Positions 1-8,665 of a stretch of DNA of 64,000 bases are shown piece by piece. The translations under genes and the position numbers were made by a program. This DNA is from CAXWPM01 sp965206125 (GTDB lineage: Bacteria > Acidobacteriota > Terriglobia > 20CM-2-55-15). The notes under the pieces were generated by a model. It saw only the letters and a program-made list of their open reading frames with translations. It had not been told where the DNA came from and did not search any database. Position 1 is the stretch's first letter; every line of letters begins with the position of its first letter. Location of the stretch: positions 86,390-150,389 of the forward strand of contig CBDBIN010000032.1 in the NCBI GenBank assembly GCA_965206125.1, given 5' to 3'.

Positions 1-704
1 AAGATCGGCTCGGTCAACTCCTGATGGGAGTGACCGCCGATGATGAGCCCGATCTCGGGGAAGGCCTGTGCGACGCGGATCTCCTCGGCAGGGGTCAGGT
101 GTCCCAACACGATCAGGAAGTCCACCCTGTCCCACATGCGCGAAATGGTCTCTTCGAGCGACTCCACGATGTCGCGGACTTCGATCAAACCGAGGTTGCG
201 CGGATGCGTCGTCGTCTTCAACTCTTCGGTGCTCAGACCGACGACGCCAAACTGGATCCCTGCGCTGCTGAAGATGGCTCCGTCGTGCAGGTCTTCGAGG
301 GGCCCCCCCACGTTGGCGGACAGGAACTGGAAGTTCGCCTGGGCCATCCGCTGCCGGAGCACGTCGATGCCGTAGTCGAACTCGTGGTTCCCGAGCGCGA
401 CCGCATCGTAGCCGATAGCGTTCATCACCTCGATGGTCGATCGGCCGCCTGAAAGATCGGCGATCGGCGTGCCGGTGAACAGGTCGCCGGCATCGAGCAT
501 GAGGTTCGGCCGCATCTCGCGCACGATCGAAGCGATGCGCGCGCTTCCACCCGTAACTCCATCCGGGAGCAGGTGCCCATGGATGTCGTTCGTGTGCATG
601 ATGACGACATGGGTTTGCGGCGCGGCGCCGAACGAAGTAACGAGAAGGAACGGCAGGACCGCGACGAAGCCGAGAAACCTTCGGCGGGGGAGGATCCGGG
701 ACAT
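1..704 (-). CDS. 5'-nucleotidase / metallophosphatase family protein (3' end outside window)
   Basis: The gene runs off the left edge, so only about 234 N-terminal codons are seen. After a signal peptide (RR followed by a hydrophobic stretch, residues 7-28) come the metallophosphatase motifs HTNDIHGH (residues 37-44), DAGD (71-74), GNHEFDYG (105-112) and GGHSH near 225. These are the metal and catalytic residues of the UshA/CD73 family, which hydrolyses nucleotides or nucleotide sugars outside the cytoplasm. The C-terminal substrate-specificity domain is not visible, so the exact substrate cannot be called. It is divergent from the gene at 928; the gap holds a family C repeat. Confidence 0.85.
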   Translation of the reverse strand, partial: MSRILPRRRFLGFVAVLPFLLVTSFGAAPQTHVVIMHTNDIHGHLLPDGVTGGSARIASIVREMRPNLMLDAGDLFTGTPIADLSGGRSTIEVMNAIGYDAVALGNHEFDYGIDVLRQRMAQANFQFLSANVGGPLEDLHDGAIFSSAGIQFGVVGLSTEELKTTTHPRNLGLIEVRDIVESLEETISRMWDRVDFLIVLGHLTPAEEIRVAQAFPEIGLIIGGHSHQELTEPI

Positions 705-746
705 GAACGAATTTTATCATGCGGGCCTTCCCAACTGGCGTCCTAC

Positions 747-809
747 GGAACCGGGAGCGGTAGCGACCGGGTTCCCCATCCCACCCCATCGCTACCGCTC
801 CGGGTTCTG
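747..809. repeat. Dispersed repeat family C, copy 1
   Basis: GGAACCGGGAGCGGTAGCGA (from 747) is followed by an inverted copy, CGCTACCGCTCCGGGTTCTG (790-809). The same words recur at 44374-44473. It sits between divergent genes and could form a large hairpin; no function can be assigned. Confidence 0.75.
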
Positions 810-927
810 TTGTAGTCTCCCTCACCCGAAGGCCGGTATAATCCTTGTTGCAAGCTACCTATTGCCCGACAGGACCGTCTGAGAGTCAGGAGACGCGGAC
901 ACGTCCCCACAACGGGAGGCTACAGTC

Positions 928-1557
928 ATGAAACGAAACGGCATCCTGATGACCCTGGCGCTGTTGATCGCTCTACCAGCGCCGCTCGCGGCGCAGCGTA
1001 TCGGCTTCGTCGTCGGCGTCGGCGGCTACCCGAATGCGATCGCCCCCCGCACGACGCACATCGTCCAACCGTTCGGCTTGGGCAACTTCATCGTTCCCCG
1101 ACCCCATCGCGTGCCCACGGCCCAGGTGGTTCCGAGAGGAAGCGGCGTGATATTCATCGCACCCGGCAACGTCAAGATTGCCCCGGGGTACGAACGCAGG
1201 ACGCCGGCGCATTTCAACGTGCTTCCCAGGGTCCATTACCCGATCGACTACACGGGTGTGACCCCGCGTCCGCGAAGGCGGCAGGGAGGCGTTCAGGTTG
1301 TCGATCCCGGCTATGGGGGCGTCGTCTACGGACGTGGACAAGGCCGGCGCGGTTCGAATGTCGTCGTCATCGACAACTACGGACGTGGAGCCGCCGGTGT
1401 GTCGCCGATCGTTGTGGGCACACCGCGCGCTGACGTCATTCAATACTACGGCCGGCCGCGGGTAACGATCCTCGAGGGGCACAGCGAAACACTGGTCTTC
1501 GGCGGCGGGACCACCGTCATCATCATCAGAAATGGCATCGTGGCCGTCGTGCAATGA
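928..1557 (+). CDS. Secreted protein of unknown function
   Basis: A 209-residue protein with a clear signal peptide (MKRNG then a hydrophobic run, cleavage near AAQ at residue 23). The body is rich in Gly, Arg, Pro and Val with many short beta-like repeats, so it is basic and probably extracytoplasmic. The last 45 residues (GTPRADVIQYYGRP, then alternating hydrophobics) resemble a BamE/SmpA-like fold in which a 'G.pr.eVi..fG.P' segment is typical, but this is only a visual similarity. An AACGGGAGG ribosome-binding site lies upstream. Its last 26 bases overlap the next gene, which suggests co-translation. Confidence 0.7.
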   Translation: MKRNGILMTLALLIALPAPLAAQRIGFVVGVGGYPNAIAPRTTHIVQPFGLGNFIVPRPHRVPTAQVVPRGSGVIFIAPGNVKIAPGYERRTPAHFNVLPRVHYPIDYTGVTPRPRRRQGGVQVVDPGYGGVVYGRGQGRRGSNVVVIDNYGRGAAGVSPIVVGTPRADVIQYYGRPRVTILEGHSETLVFGGGTTVIIIRNGIVAVVQ

Positions 1558-2212
1558 GATTGTGGACTGCCGGCGCTGCCCGCGCCTGGTATCCCACAGG
1601 GAAGAGATCGCCCGCACGAAGACCCGCCGTTTTGCCGACCAGGAGTACTGGGGCCGCCCGGTTCCCAGTTTCGGCGACCGCCGGGCTCGCCTGCTTATCG
1701 TCGGCTTAGCGCCCGCCGCACACGGCGCCAACCGCACAGGACGGATGTTCACCGGAGACCGGTCCGGCGACTGGCTCTATCGAGCCCTCCACAAGGCCGG
1801 CTTCGCCAACCAGCCGACGGCCGTCGACCGTAACGACGGCCTGAAGCTCATCGATTGTTTCATGACGGCAGCGGCCCATTGCGCTCCGCCGTACAACAAG
1901 CTCACGCCCGAAGAACTGACCAACTGCCGGCCGTACTTTGCCGATGAACTCGACCGCCTGAAGCGACTGCGCGCCGTTGTCGTGCTGGGCAAGATTGGCT
2001 TCGATGCTTACTTAAGGACGAGACAGGAACTCGGCCTGGTGAACCCCCGCCCAAAGCCGAAATTCGGTCATGCGGTGAGTATCGACCTGGGTGACGGCGT
2101 CACCTTGATCGGTTCCTACCACCCTAGCCAACAGAACACCTTTACCGGCAAACTCACCGAACCGATGCTGGATCACGTGTTCCAACTCGCCCGAAAAGTG
2201 ATCGAAGGTTAG
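1532..2212 (+). CDS. Uracil-DNA glycosylase, family 5 (UdgB-type)
   Basis: The 226-residue protein removes uracil, and in this family hypoxanthine and other deaminated bases, from DNA for base-excision repair. Motif A, GLAPAAHGANRTGRMFTGD (residues 58-76), and the late motif GSYHPSQQNTFTG (from 194, with His197) are diagnostic. Four cysteines (13, 16, 117, 132) sit where the family binds its [4Fe-4S] cluster. As in family 5, motif A lacks the acidic or Asn residue used as general base in families 1 and 4. The ATG at 1532 lies inside the preceding gene; no later in-frame start keeps the first cysteine pair. Confidence 0.93.
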   Translation: MASWPSCNEIVDCRRCPRLVSHREEIARTKTRRFADQEYWGRPVPSFGDRRARLLIVGLAPAAHGANRTGRMFTGDRSGDWLYRALHKAGFANQPTAVDRNDGLKLIDCFMTAAAHCAPPYNKLTPEELTNCRPYFADELDRLKRLRAVVVLGKIGFDAYLRTRQELGLVNPRPKPKFGHAVSIDLGDGVTLIGSYHPSQQNTFTGKLTEPMLDHVFQLARKVIEG

Positions 2213-2227
2213 AAACATTCCACTTTC

Positions 2228-2279
2228 CTGTAGGTGCGGTCTATGACCGCACGCGGCCGCTCATAGAGCGCCCCTACAG
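2228..2279. repeat. Dispersed repeat family A, copy A1 (double hairpin)
   Basis: A complete copy: CTGTAG, stem GTGCGGTC-TAT-GACCGCAC, a short linker, stem GGCCGCTC-ATA-GAGCGCCC, CTACAG. It starts 15 bp after the glycosylase stop and precedes a toxin-antitoxin promoter. It may also act as a terminator, although no T-run follows. Confidence 0.9.
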
Positions 2280-2358
2280 AAGAATTCTTAGGGAACGGTT
2301 CTTGCAGACGATTGAGGCAGCCCTTGCTCCGTCGCGCAGGCTCTCGTAGAATCCATAT

Positions 2359-2377
2359 TGGAACCATAATGGAACCA
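2359..2377. promoter_or_regulatory. Probable operator of the RHH/PIN toxin-antitoxin pair
   Basis: TGGAACCA occurs twice (2359-2366 and 2370-2377) with an 11-bp period, one helical turn, 22 bp before the antitoxin start. Ribbon-helix-helix antitoxins usually bind such phased repeats and repress their own operon. Assignment is by position only. Confidence 0.5.
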
Positions 2378-2398
2378 CGGACAACCGAGGGGGCCTGA

Positions 2399-2641
2399 AT
2401 GGCGACTCTGACGATCAAAGGCATGCCGGACGAACTCTACAAACGGCTCAAGAAGCGCGCCAACGAAGAACGCCGGAGTATCAACAGTCAGGTGATCGTT
2501 TGCCTGCAACTACAGCTGGCGACGCCGCGTCGCGACCCGAAGGCCATCTTGAAACGCATCGACGCGCTTCGAGAGCGGCTCAATCTTCCTGCGATGACCG
2601 TGGAAGAGTTTCGGAAAGCCAAAGAATCCGGGCGCCTATGA
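2399..2641 (+). CDS. FitA/VapB-like ribbon-helix-helix antitoxin
   Basis: An 80-residue protein. The N-terminal half (TLTIKGMPDELYKRLKKRA...RRSINSQVI) is a ribbon-helix-helix DNA-binding fold: a beta strand, helix, then the RSINSQ turn. The C-terminal half, ending MTVEEFRKAKESGRL, should wrap the toxin. It would neutralise the PIN toxin encoded next and repress the operon. Its stop overlaps the toxin start (ATGA), the usual coupling in FitAB/VapBC loci. Confidence 0.88.
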   Translation: MATLTIKGMPDELYKRLKKRANEERRSINSQVIVCLQLQLATPRRDPKAILKRIDALRERLNLPAMTVEEFRKAKESGRL

Positions 2642-3042
2642 TCGTTGTCGATACAAATGTGGTCGTCGATGCCTCCGTTGTTGGACCTCGCACCGCGAGC
2701 GCCAGGGCAGCTTTCCTGAAAGACCCGGAATGGTGCGCTCCGCCGCTCTGGCGGAGTGAATTCCGGAACGCTCTTGCCCTGTATGTGAGAAAAGAACTGC
2801 TGACGATCGACGACGCGCTCAAGCTGCTGGCCGAGGCTGAAAGCCTGGTCGAAGATCGCGAGTTCCCGCCCGACTCTGCCCGCATCCTCCGCCTCGTCGC
2901 CGACTCCAACTGCTCGGCCTACGACTGCGAATTCGTCGCGTTGGCCCAGGAACTGTCGACTTACTTGGTCACCTCCGACAAGAGATTGATCCGGGCGTTC
3001 CCCGAGACGGCAGTCGCGTTAGAAACTTTTTCCTCGATATAA
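2638..3042 (+). CDS. PIN-domain ribonuclease toxin (VapC/FitB-like)
   Basis: Starting at the ATG that overlaps the antitoxin stop gives a 134-residue PIN protein. Acidic catalytic residues are visible: VVDTNVVVD at the N terminus, an E in the RSEFRNAL helix, the AYDCEFVALA segment and the TSDKRL near the C terminus. PIN toxins cleave RNA, typically tRNA or rRNA, using Mg2+ held by these residues. Length and domain layout are normal and nothing looks broken. A longer in-frame extension upstream would run through the antitoxin and is not credible. Confidence 0.88.
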   Translation: MIVVDTNVVVDASVVGPRTASARAAFLKDPEWCAPPLWRSEFRNALALYVRKELLTIDDALKLLAEAESLVEDREFPPDSARILRLVADSNCSAYDCEFVALAQELSTYLVTSDKRLIRAFPETAVALETFSSI

Positions 3043-3092
3043 GCCCTACTACACTCAGGTCTGGCATACTCGGGAGCCAAAAGGAGGCAACC

Positions 3093-3950
3093 ATGGACCT
3101 GACCCTGCGTCCGGGAACCAGCGCCGACGCGGAGCGGTGCGGGCAGATCTGCTACGACGCGTTCAAAACTCTCGCCGACGCCCACAACTTTCCGTGCGAC
3201 TTGCCTGACCCGGAAACGGCGACCGGGTTTTTGTCGCTATTCCTGTCGCACCCCGGTTTCTACGGCATCGTCGCCGAAACCGACGGACGTATCGTCGGCA
3301 GCAATTTCCTCGATGAACGTTCGAGTATTGCCGGCCTCGGTCCGATCACGGTCGACCCGGGTGTCCAGAACAGCACGGTCGGACGCCAACTGATGCAGCA
3401 CGCACTGGATCGGGTCGCCGAGCAGGACCGGCCCGGAGTCCGGCTGGTTCAGGCTGCGTACCACAACCGTTCTCTCTGTCTCTATGCGAAGCTCGGGTTC
3501 GAGGCTCGTGAGATGTTGTCCAACATGCAGGGGCCGGCGCTGAACGTGCAGATTCCCGGCTTCGACGTACGACCCGCTACCAAAGAGGACCTTGCCGCCT
3601 GCAATGACATGTGCCGGCGCGTCCACGGGAACGACCGCAGCGGCGAGGTAGCCGACGCGATCACACAGGGCACGGCCACAGTCGTCGAACACGGCGGCCG
3701 CATCTCGGGATACGCGACCGGAATCGGGTTTGTGGGTCATGCCGTGGCAGAGAACAATGAAGCGCTGAAGGCACTGATCGGTGCGGCTCCGGAGTTCTTC
3801 GGACCCGGATTCCTGTTGCCCACCGGCAACGGAGAACTGTTCCGTTGGTGTCTGGACCAGGGCCTTCAGGTTGTGCAGCAAATGACTTACATGAGCCTCG
3901 GGGCGTACCAGGAACCGACCGCTCCCCATTTGCCGTCGATCCTGGCCTGA
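3093..3950 (+). CDS. GNAT-family acetyltransferase, two-domain
   Basis: A 285-residue protein with an N-terminal GNAT domain. LGPITVDPGVQNSTVGRQLMQHAL (about residues 85-110) matches the acetyl-CoA-binding motif (V.P..q..GvG..Lm), followed by the YAKLGFEAREM strand near 140. The second half (from about residue 155) looks like a second, degenerate GNAT domain. An AAAAGGAGG site lies 7 bp before the ATG. Substrate unknown. It follows the toxin gene by 50 bp but is probably a separate unit. Confidence 0.82.
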   Translation: MDLTLRPGTSADAERCGQICYDAFKTLADAHNFPCDLPDPETATGFLSLFLSHPGFYGIVAETDGRIVGSNFLDERSSIAGLGPITVDPGVQNSTVGRQLMQHALDRVAEQDRPGVRLVQAAYHNRSLCLYAKLGFEAREMLSNMQGPALNVQIPGFDVRPATKEDLAACNDMCRRVHGNDRSGEVADAITQGTATVVEHGGRISGYATGIGFVGHAVAENNEALKALIGAAPEFFGPGFLLPTGNGELFRWCLDQGLQVVQQMTYMSLGAYQEPTAPHLPSILA

Positions 3951-3983
3951 CGGAGTTCGGGTACGGGTCCCGCAAGGTAGAGA

Positions 3984-5456
3984 ATGAAAACCAGATCAGA
4001 AAGCCATCGACTCGTGAAGGCTCTCGTGGCAGCCGCACTGCTCTTGGTCACGATCAGCGTCTCGGCGGCAACTCGCGAGGTCGCCAACCGAAGGCAGGCC
4101 GATCCTCGCTTCGAGGAGTTGGCGGCGCTCGTCACCGAGAAGATGGTCGAGTTCCGGGTGCCCGGAGTCGCGTTTGGAATCGTCAAGGACGGACGGGTGC
4201 AGTCTCGGGGTTTCGGGGTAACAAACGTCGACAATCCTCAGCCGGTTACGACCGATACCATTTTTACGGTCGCGTCGATCTCGAAGACCCTCGTTGCAAC
4301 GGCATTGATGAGGCTCGTCGAGGGGGGCCAACTCGATCTCGAGGCTCCGGTCCGCAGCTACCTTCCGGACTTCAAGGTCCAGGATGAAACGGCCACGCGC
4401 GACGTTCGGATCTGGAATCTCATGACGCACACGCCGGGCTGGGAAGGGCAACTGGGCGCACCGGATCGAGGAGCCCTTTCCCTCGCCGCTTTCATGGAGT
4501 CGATGGATGATCTGCCGCAGATTGCTCCGCCTGGAGCTGTCTGGAGCTACAACAACGCCGGCTTTGCTCTCTCGGGTCGGGTGATCGAAGTCGTTACCGG
4601 CAAATCGATACACGAAGCGCTTCGGGAAGGCGTCATTGAACCCCTGGGCCTGAGGCGGACGTTTACGGACCTCGGGAACATTGCGACGTACCGATTGGCC
4701 GTCGGACATCGCGAGCGCGGTGGGCAGACGATGGTCGTTCGGCCATTCCCGCGTGGGTCGAGCATCCCGTCAGGAGGCGTCAAGATGAGCCTCGATGACA
4801 TGCTGACCTATGCCGAGTTCCATGTCGGAGACGGAACCGCCAGCAATAGCCAGCGGGTGCTCAGTCACGAGACGCTGGAACAGATGCGGGTTCCTCGAGT
4901 CCCGAAACACGGGACAGACGACGAGATGGGGATCGGATGGCACCTTCGCAACATTGACGGGGTGATGACGGCCACGGGCGGAGGCACATCGGGCGGTAAC
5001 TGTCTGCTGATCGAACTAGTGGCCGAACGAAACCTGGCCATCGTTATCCTGACCAATCATAGCGATGGCTGGCGGCTGATCCAGGACGTCGAACGCGCCG
5101 CCCTCAGGCTGTACGAAGACCTCTCGATGGATCCGGCACACGCGATCACCAACCGTGGCGTGCATGAAACGATGCCGGACTTCGAACTGCTGGCGGAGCA
5201 GCCGGATGCGGCACAGTACCTCGGCGTCTACCGGCGACCGCCGCTCAACTCGGTGACAAGGGTCCGCGAGGTTGACGGGCGCCTGATCCTCGAGAATGGG
5301 AACGGAAACGAAATATCCCCCATTGCGTTCTATGCCCCGGATCGTGCGGTGATGACGTCCGACAACCGACGCGGAAGTCCGGTCGAGTTCATCCGAGCCC
5401 CGGACGGCGTGGTCCGCTGGATCCGGTCGGGTGGCAGGATCGGGCGCAGAGAGTAA
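3984..5456 (+). CDS. Serine beta-lactamase-like hydrolase (class C / DD-peptidase fold)
   Basis: A 490-residue exported protein with a signal peptide (residues 10-30). The penicillin-binding-fold motifs are S98-I-S-K101 (nucleophile and general base), Y189-N-N191, and a GGGTSGG segment near 333 in place of K-T/S-G. Family members act as esterases, D-aminopeptidases or lactamases, so resistance should not be assumed. The last about 100 residues form an extra domain. The N-terminal 30 residues and the RBS (AAGGTAG) are unremarkable. Confidence 0.85.
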   Translation: MKTRSESHRLVKALVAAALLLVTISVSAATREVANRRQADPRFEELAALVTEKMVEFRVPGVAFGIVKDGRVQSRGFGVTNVDNPQPVTTDTIFTVASISKTLVATALMRLVEGGQLDLEAPVRSYLPDFKVQDETATRDVRIWNLMTHTPGWEGQLGAPDRGALSLAAFMESMDDLPQIAPPGAVWSYNNAGFALSGRVIEVVTGKSIHEALREGVIEPLGLRRTFTDLGNIATYRLAVGHRERGGQTMVVRPFPRGSSIPSGGVKMSLDDMLTYAEFHVGDGTASNSQRVLSHETLEQMRVPRVPKHGTDDEMGIGWHLRNIDGVMTATGGGTSGGNCLLIELVAERNLAIVILTNHSDGWRLIQDVERAALRLYEDLSMDPAHAITNRGVHETMPDFELLAEQPDAAQYLGVYRRPPLNSVTRVREVDGRLILENGNGNEISPIAFYAPDRAVMTSDNRRGSPVEFIRAPDGVVRWIRSGGRIGRRE

Positions 5457-5458
5457 TC

Positions 5459-5488
5459 GATAGGGACATAGGCGCCTGTCCCCATTTT
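5459..5488. repeat. Dispersed repeat family B, copy B1
   Basis: TAGGGACATAGGCGCCTGTC then CCCATTTTT directly follows the stop of the hydrolase. It has the imperfect dyad of family B and a T-run, so it may serve as a terminator. Confidence 0.75.
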
Positions 5489-5505
5489 TCTTCCGTTCCC
5501 CTTGT

Positions 5506-5538
5506 TTACCGAGAGGAGTCGTCGTATCCTCTCGGTAA
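5506..5538. promoter_or_regulatory. Perfect 12-bp inverted repeat, likely PadR operator
   Basis: TTACCGAGAGGA (5506-5517) and TCCTCTCGGTAA (5527-5538) are exact reverse complements separated by 9 bp, 13 bp before the padR-like start. Position and symmetry fit autoregulation by the winged-helix dimer encoded next. This is an inference. Confidence 0.7.
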
Positions 5539-5551
5539 CCGAGGGATCAAC

Positions 5552-5887
5552 ATGAGCAAGCCGACTGACCTGGTCCAGGGAACCCTGGACCTTCTGATTC
5601 TGAAAATGGTGGCCCTGGAGCCGATGAACGGCTGGTCGATCAGCCAGCGGTTGAAACAGGTTTCCGGGCAAGTGCTGCGCGTCAGCGACGGCTCGCTTTA
5701 CCCAGCCTTGCACAAACTGGAACAGGGGGCGTGGATCCGGGCCGAATGGAAACGCTCCGAGAACAACCGCCGCGCCAAGTTCTATTCTTTGACACGAATC
5801 GGCCGTAAGGAGCTGGTGCGAGAAACAGCCAACTGGGCACGCCTGTCCAAGGCCATCACTCACGTCGTTCAGCTCAGCGAGGTGTAG
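5552..5887 (+). CDS. PadR-family transcriptional regulator
   Basis: A 111-residue winged-helix protein. The opening 'GTLDLLILKMV.LEP.NGWSISQRL' and 'SDGSLYPALHKLEQGAWIRAEWK' are the PadR recognition-helix and wing segments, and 'RRAKFYSLTRIGRKEL' follows. This is the short PadR subtype that accompanies ADOP permeases in Acidobacteriota. It is translated just before the permease (4-bp gap) and has a strong palindrome upstream, so it probably represses its own two-gene operon. The inducing signal is unknown. Confidence 0.93.
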   Translation: MSKPTDLVQGTLDLLILKMVALEPMNGWSISQRLKQVSGQVLRVSDGSLYPALHKLEQGAWIRAEWKRSENNRRAKFYSLTRIGRKELVRETANWARLSKAITHVVQLSEV

Positions 5888-5891
5888 GTAC

Positions 5892-8549
5892 ATGCGATTC
5901 GAACGCTGGATCTACGTGCTTCCGTTGAGAGTGCGGTCCCTGTTTCGGCGACAGCAGGTGGAGCATGAACTCGACGAGGAAGTGCGCTACCACCTCGAAC
6001 AGCAAATCGCAGAGCACGTCGCGAACGGTATGAACCCGAAAGAAGCTCGCCTTGCCGCCACCCGGGCATTCGGAGGTGTCCTGGGGCACAAGGAAGCAGC
6101 CAGGGACACACGCCGCCTGAACCTGATCGACAATCTGTTCAAGGATCTTCGCTACGCCGCCCGAGCGTTCCTCAAGAATCCGGGCTTCACCACGGTCGCG
6201 GTGCTGACTCTGGCTCTCGGCATCGGCGCGAACACCGCCATATGCAGCGTAGTCAACAGCGTCCTGTTGCGGCCGCTGCCCTACGAGAACCCTGAAGAAC
6301 TGGTCATGGTGTGGGAAACCGAGCTGGCGGAAGGGTATCCGACGAACGTGGTATCCCGCGGCAGCTACCTGGACTGGCGCGATCAGAACGCTGCCTTCGA
6401 GGACATGGGAGCCTACATGCCGGACTTCGGTGTCAGCCTGACGGGAAAGGGAAACCCGATCAAGCTCTCCCAGGCCACCATGACGCCAAGCTTGCTGGAC
6501 GTGTTCGGTGTCCGGCCGGTACTGGGCCGTGGCTTTTCCGCCGAAGAGGGCGTCACCGGGCGGGGCGATGTCGTCCTGCTCAGCTACGGCCTCTGGCAGC
6601 AACTGTTCGGTGGGGACGAGGGTGTACTCGGCGACGCGCTGACGATTGACGACTCCCCGTACACGATCGTCGGTGTGATGCCCCCGAGCTTCAACGTTCC
6701 CACTGAAAGAACCGAGCTCTGGATTCCGTTCACCTTCAGTCCGGAGGATCGGGAGCGGCGGGGTTCGCACATGCTGACCGTGGTTGCACGCATGCGGGAG
6801 GGCGTCGACCGATCCGCCGCCCAGGCAGACACCGATCGGATCGCTGCCGCGCTGACCCTCGAGTACCCGGAGGTCATGGAGGGGTGGGGTACGAACGTGG
6901 TCCCCCTGCACGAGCACGTGGTCGGTCGAATACGCCCGACGCTGCTGGTCCTGTTCGGCGCAGTCGGCTTGATTCTGTTGATCGCCTGCGCGAACGTCTC
7001 AAACCTGTTGCTGGCCCGCTCGGTGGCTCGAGAACGTGAGATCGCGGTTCGAGCGGCCCTCGGAGCAGGACGTTGGCGCCTGACGCGGCCGCTGTTGATC
7101 GAAGGGTTGCTGGTGGCTCTGTCCGGGGGCGTGGGCGGCTTACTGCTCGCGGTCTGGGGGACCGATCTGTTGATTGCGGCCGCACCCGACAATCTGCCGA
7201 GGCTGACCGAGGTCGGCGTCGACGGCAACGTCCTCGGGTTCACCCTGGCGATGTCGGTGTCGACCGCATTGGTTTTCGGATTGTTACCGGCTCTGCGGGG
7301 ATCGAACCCGAACCTCACCAAGGCGTTGAAAGATGGTGGGCGCGGGACGGCTTCGGGTCGACATCATCGGTTGCGCCGACTGCTGGTCGTTGGCGAGATC
7401 GGGGTCGCTCTTTCGGTATTGGTCGGCGCCGGGCTCCTGATCCGCAGCTTCGAGGGATTGCGCAAGATGGACCCCGGCCTGGACGTGGATCGTCTACTGA
7501 CGGTTTCCCTCAACGTTCCCTTCACCCGATACCCGGACTCTTCCGCACACAACTCCTTCTATGAAAACCTCAACGAGCGTATTCGCTCCGTCCCGGGCGT
7601 CGAGGCCGTGGCGGCGACCTCGGAACCGCCCCTCGTCGGCTACGAGATGACGCGGAACTTTGCCTTGGAAGTTGCGCAGGAAAGGGCGGCGGACGAGAAA
7701 GGGTCGATCCACTATCGCGCGGTGACATCCGACTATTTCGACACGATGGGCATTGATCTGATCCGGGGTCGCCCACTCACACCGCGAGACGACGTCGACG
7801 CGCCGAGGGTCGTCGTGATCAACGAATCGATGGCGGGAGAGTTCTGGCCAGGCCAGGATCCGATCGGCCGGCGCATTCGCTTCGGAGATCCGGATGATCC
7901 CTGGTACACCGTCGTCGGACTCGCCGCCGACACGAGCCACTACGGCCTGGACTCCGGGGATCGTCCCGCAGCCTACGCGTCTCACCTGCAGAAGGATTGG
8001 GAATGGCTCAGCTGGATGACGCTGATGGTGCGGACCTCGAGCGATCCGACGGTTCTCGCCGATCGCGTGCGGAGCGAGGTATGGGCTCTCGATCCCGAGT
8101 TGGCGATTGAAGACCTCCGCCCCATGTCGAACATCTTCGCGACGTCTATCGCACAGCGACGGTTCAGCATGCTGTTGCTGACCATGTTTTCTCTGGTCGG
8201 CCTCCTGCTGGCCGCGGGCGGGATCTACGGGGTGATTTCCTACTCGGTCAGCCAGCGCACGGGCGAGATCGGGACGAGGATTGCACTGGGCGCAAGGGCG
8301 GTCGATATTTTTCGTGTGGTGATGGAAGAAGGACTGGCTTTGATCGCGATGGGTGTCGGCGCCGGCCTGATCGGTGCCCTGGTCCTGACCCGATCGCTGT
8401 CGACGCTGCTCGTCGGTGTAGGCGCCGCCGACCCATTCACATACATCGCGATCGTGGCCTTCCTGTCGTCGGTCGCGATGATCGCCTGCTACATCCCCGC
8501 CCGACGCGCCACCCGCGTAGATCCCATCGTCGCGTTGAGATCTGAATAA
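5892..8549 (+). CDS. ADOP-type ABC permease (MacB/FtsX family)
   Basis: An 885-residue membrane protein. Residues 1-80 form a cytosolic helical region (FERWIYVLPLRVRSLFRRQ, then HELDEEVRYHLEQQ) seen in ADOP proteins paired with PadR. Then comes a first transmembrane helix (TTVAVLTLALGIGANTAI), a large periplasmic MacB_PCD domain, three FtsX helices, a second periplasmic domain and a second FtsX block ending RRATRVDPIVALRSE. No cognate ATPase is nearby, as is usual for this orphan family. Its role, probably export or envelope mechanotransmission, is unproven. A family B repeat follows the stop. Confidence 0.93.
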   Translation: MRFERWIYVLPLRVRSLFRRQQVEHELDEEVRYHLEQQIAEHVANGMNPKEARLAATRAFGGVLGHKEAARDTRRLNLIDNLFKDLRYAARAFLKNPGFTTVAVLTLALGIGANTAICSVVNSVLLRPLPYENPEELVMVWETELAEGYPTNVVSRGSYLDWRDQNAAFEDMGAYMPDFGVSLTGKGNPIKLSQATMTPSLLDVFGVRPVLGRGFSAEEGVTGRGDVVLLSYGLWQQLFGGDEGVLGDALTIDDSPYTIVGVMPPSFNVPTERTELWIPFTFSPEDRERRGSHMLTVVARMREGVDRSAAQADTDRIAAALTLEYPEVMEGWGTNVVPLHEHVVGRIRPTLLVLFGAVGLILLIACANVSNLLLARSVAREREIAVRAALGAGRWRLTRPLLIEGLLVALSGGVGGLLLAVWGTDLLIAAAPDNLPRLTEVGVDGNVLGFTLAMSVSTALVFGLLPALRGSNPNLTKALKDGGRGTASGRHHRLRRLLVVGEIGVALSVLVGAGLLIRSFEGLRKMDPGLDVDRLLTVSLNVPFTRYPDSSAHNSFYENLNERIRSVPGVEAVAATSEPPLVGYEMTRNFALEVAQERAADEKGSIHYRAVTSDYFDTMGIDLIRGRPLTPRDDVDAPRVVVINESMAGEFWPGQDPIGRRIRFGDPDDPWYTVVGLAADTSHYGLDSGDRPAAYASHLQKDWEWLSWMTLMVRTSSDPTVLADRVRSEVWALDPELAIEDLRPMSNIFATSIAQRRFSMLLLTMFSLVGLLLAAGGIYGVISYSVSQRTGEIGTRIALGARAVDIFRVVMEEGLALIAMGVGAGLIGALVLTRSLSTLLVGVGAADPFTYIAIVAFLSSVAMIACYIPARRATRVDPIVALRSE

Positions 8550-8634
8550 TAGGGACAGGCACCTATGTCCCTATTTATAAGTCGCTGAAATCATGATCGC
8601 AAAAATAGGGAAATAGGGGCCTGTCCCTACTTTC
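8546..8634. repeat. Two family B repeats between convergent genes (B2, B3)
   Basis: AATAGGGACAGGCACCTATG (from about 8548, followed by TCCCTATT) and AATAGGGAAATAGGGGCCTG (from 8604, followed by TCCCTA) lie between the converging permease and protease genes. Their dyad symmetry suits a bidirectional terminator. The out-of-frame tail of the protease gene would run into them. Confidence 0.75.
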
Positions 8635-8665
8635 ACTATTTTCGATTCCTGCCTTGGCTCCAGGA

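Noticed and set aside
3984..5456. Calling the serine hydrolase a resistance beta-lactamase
   Set aside because: The third motif is not a clear KTG and the extra C-terminal domain fits esterase/peptidase relatives; resistance is not supported.
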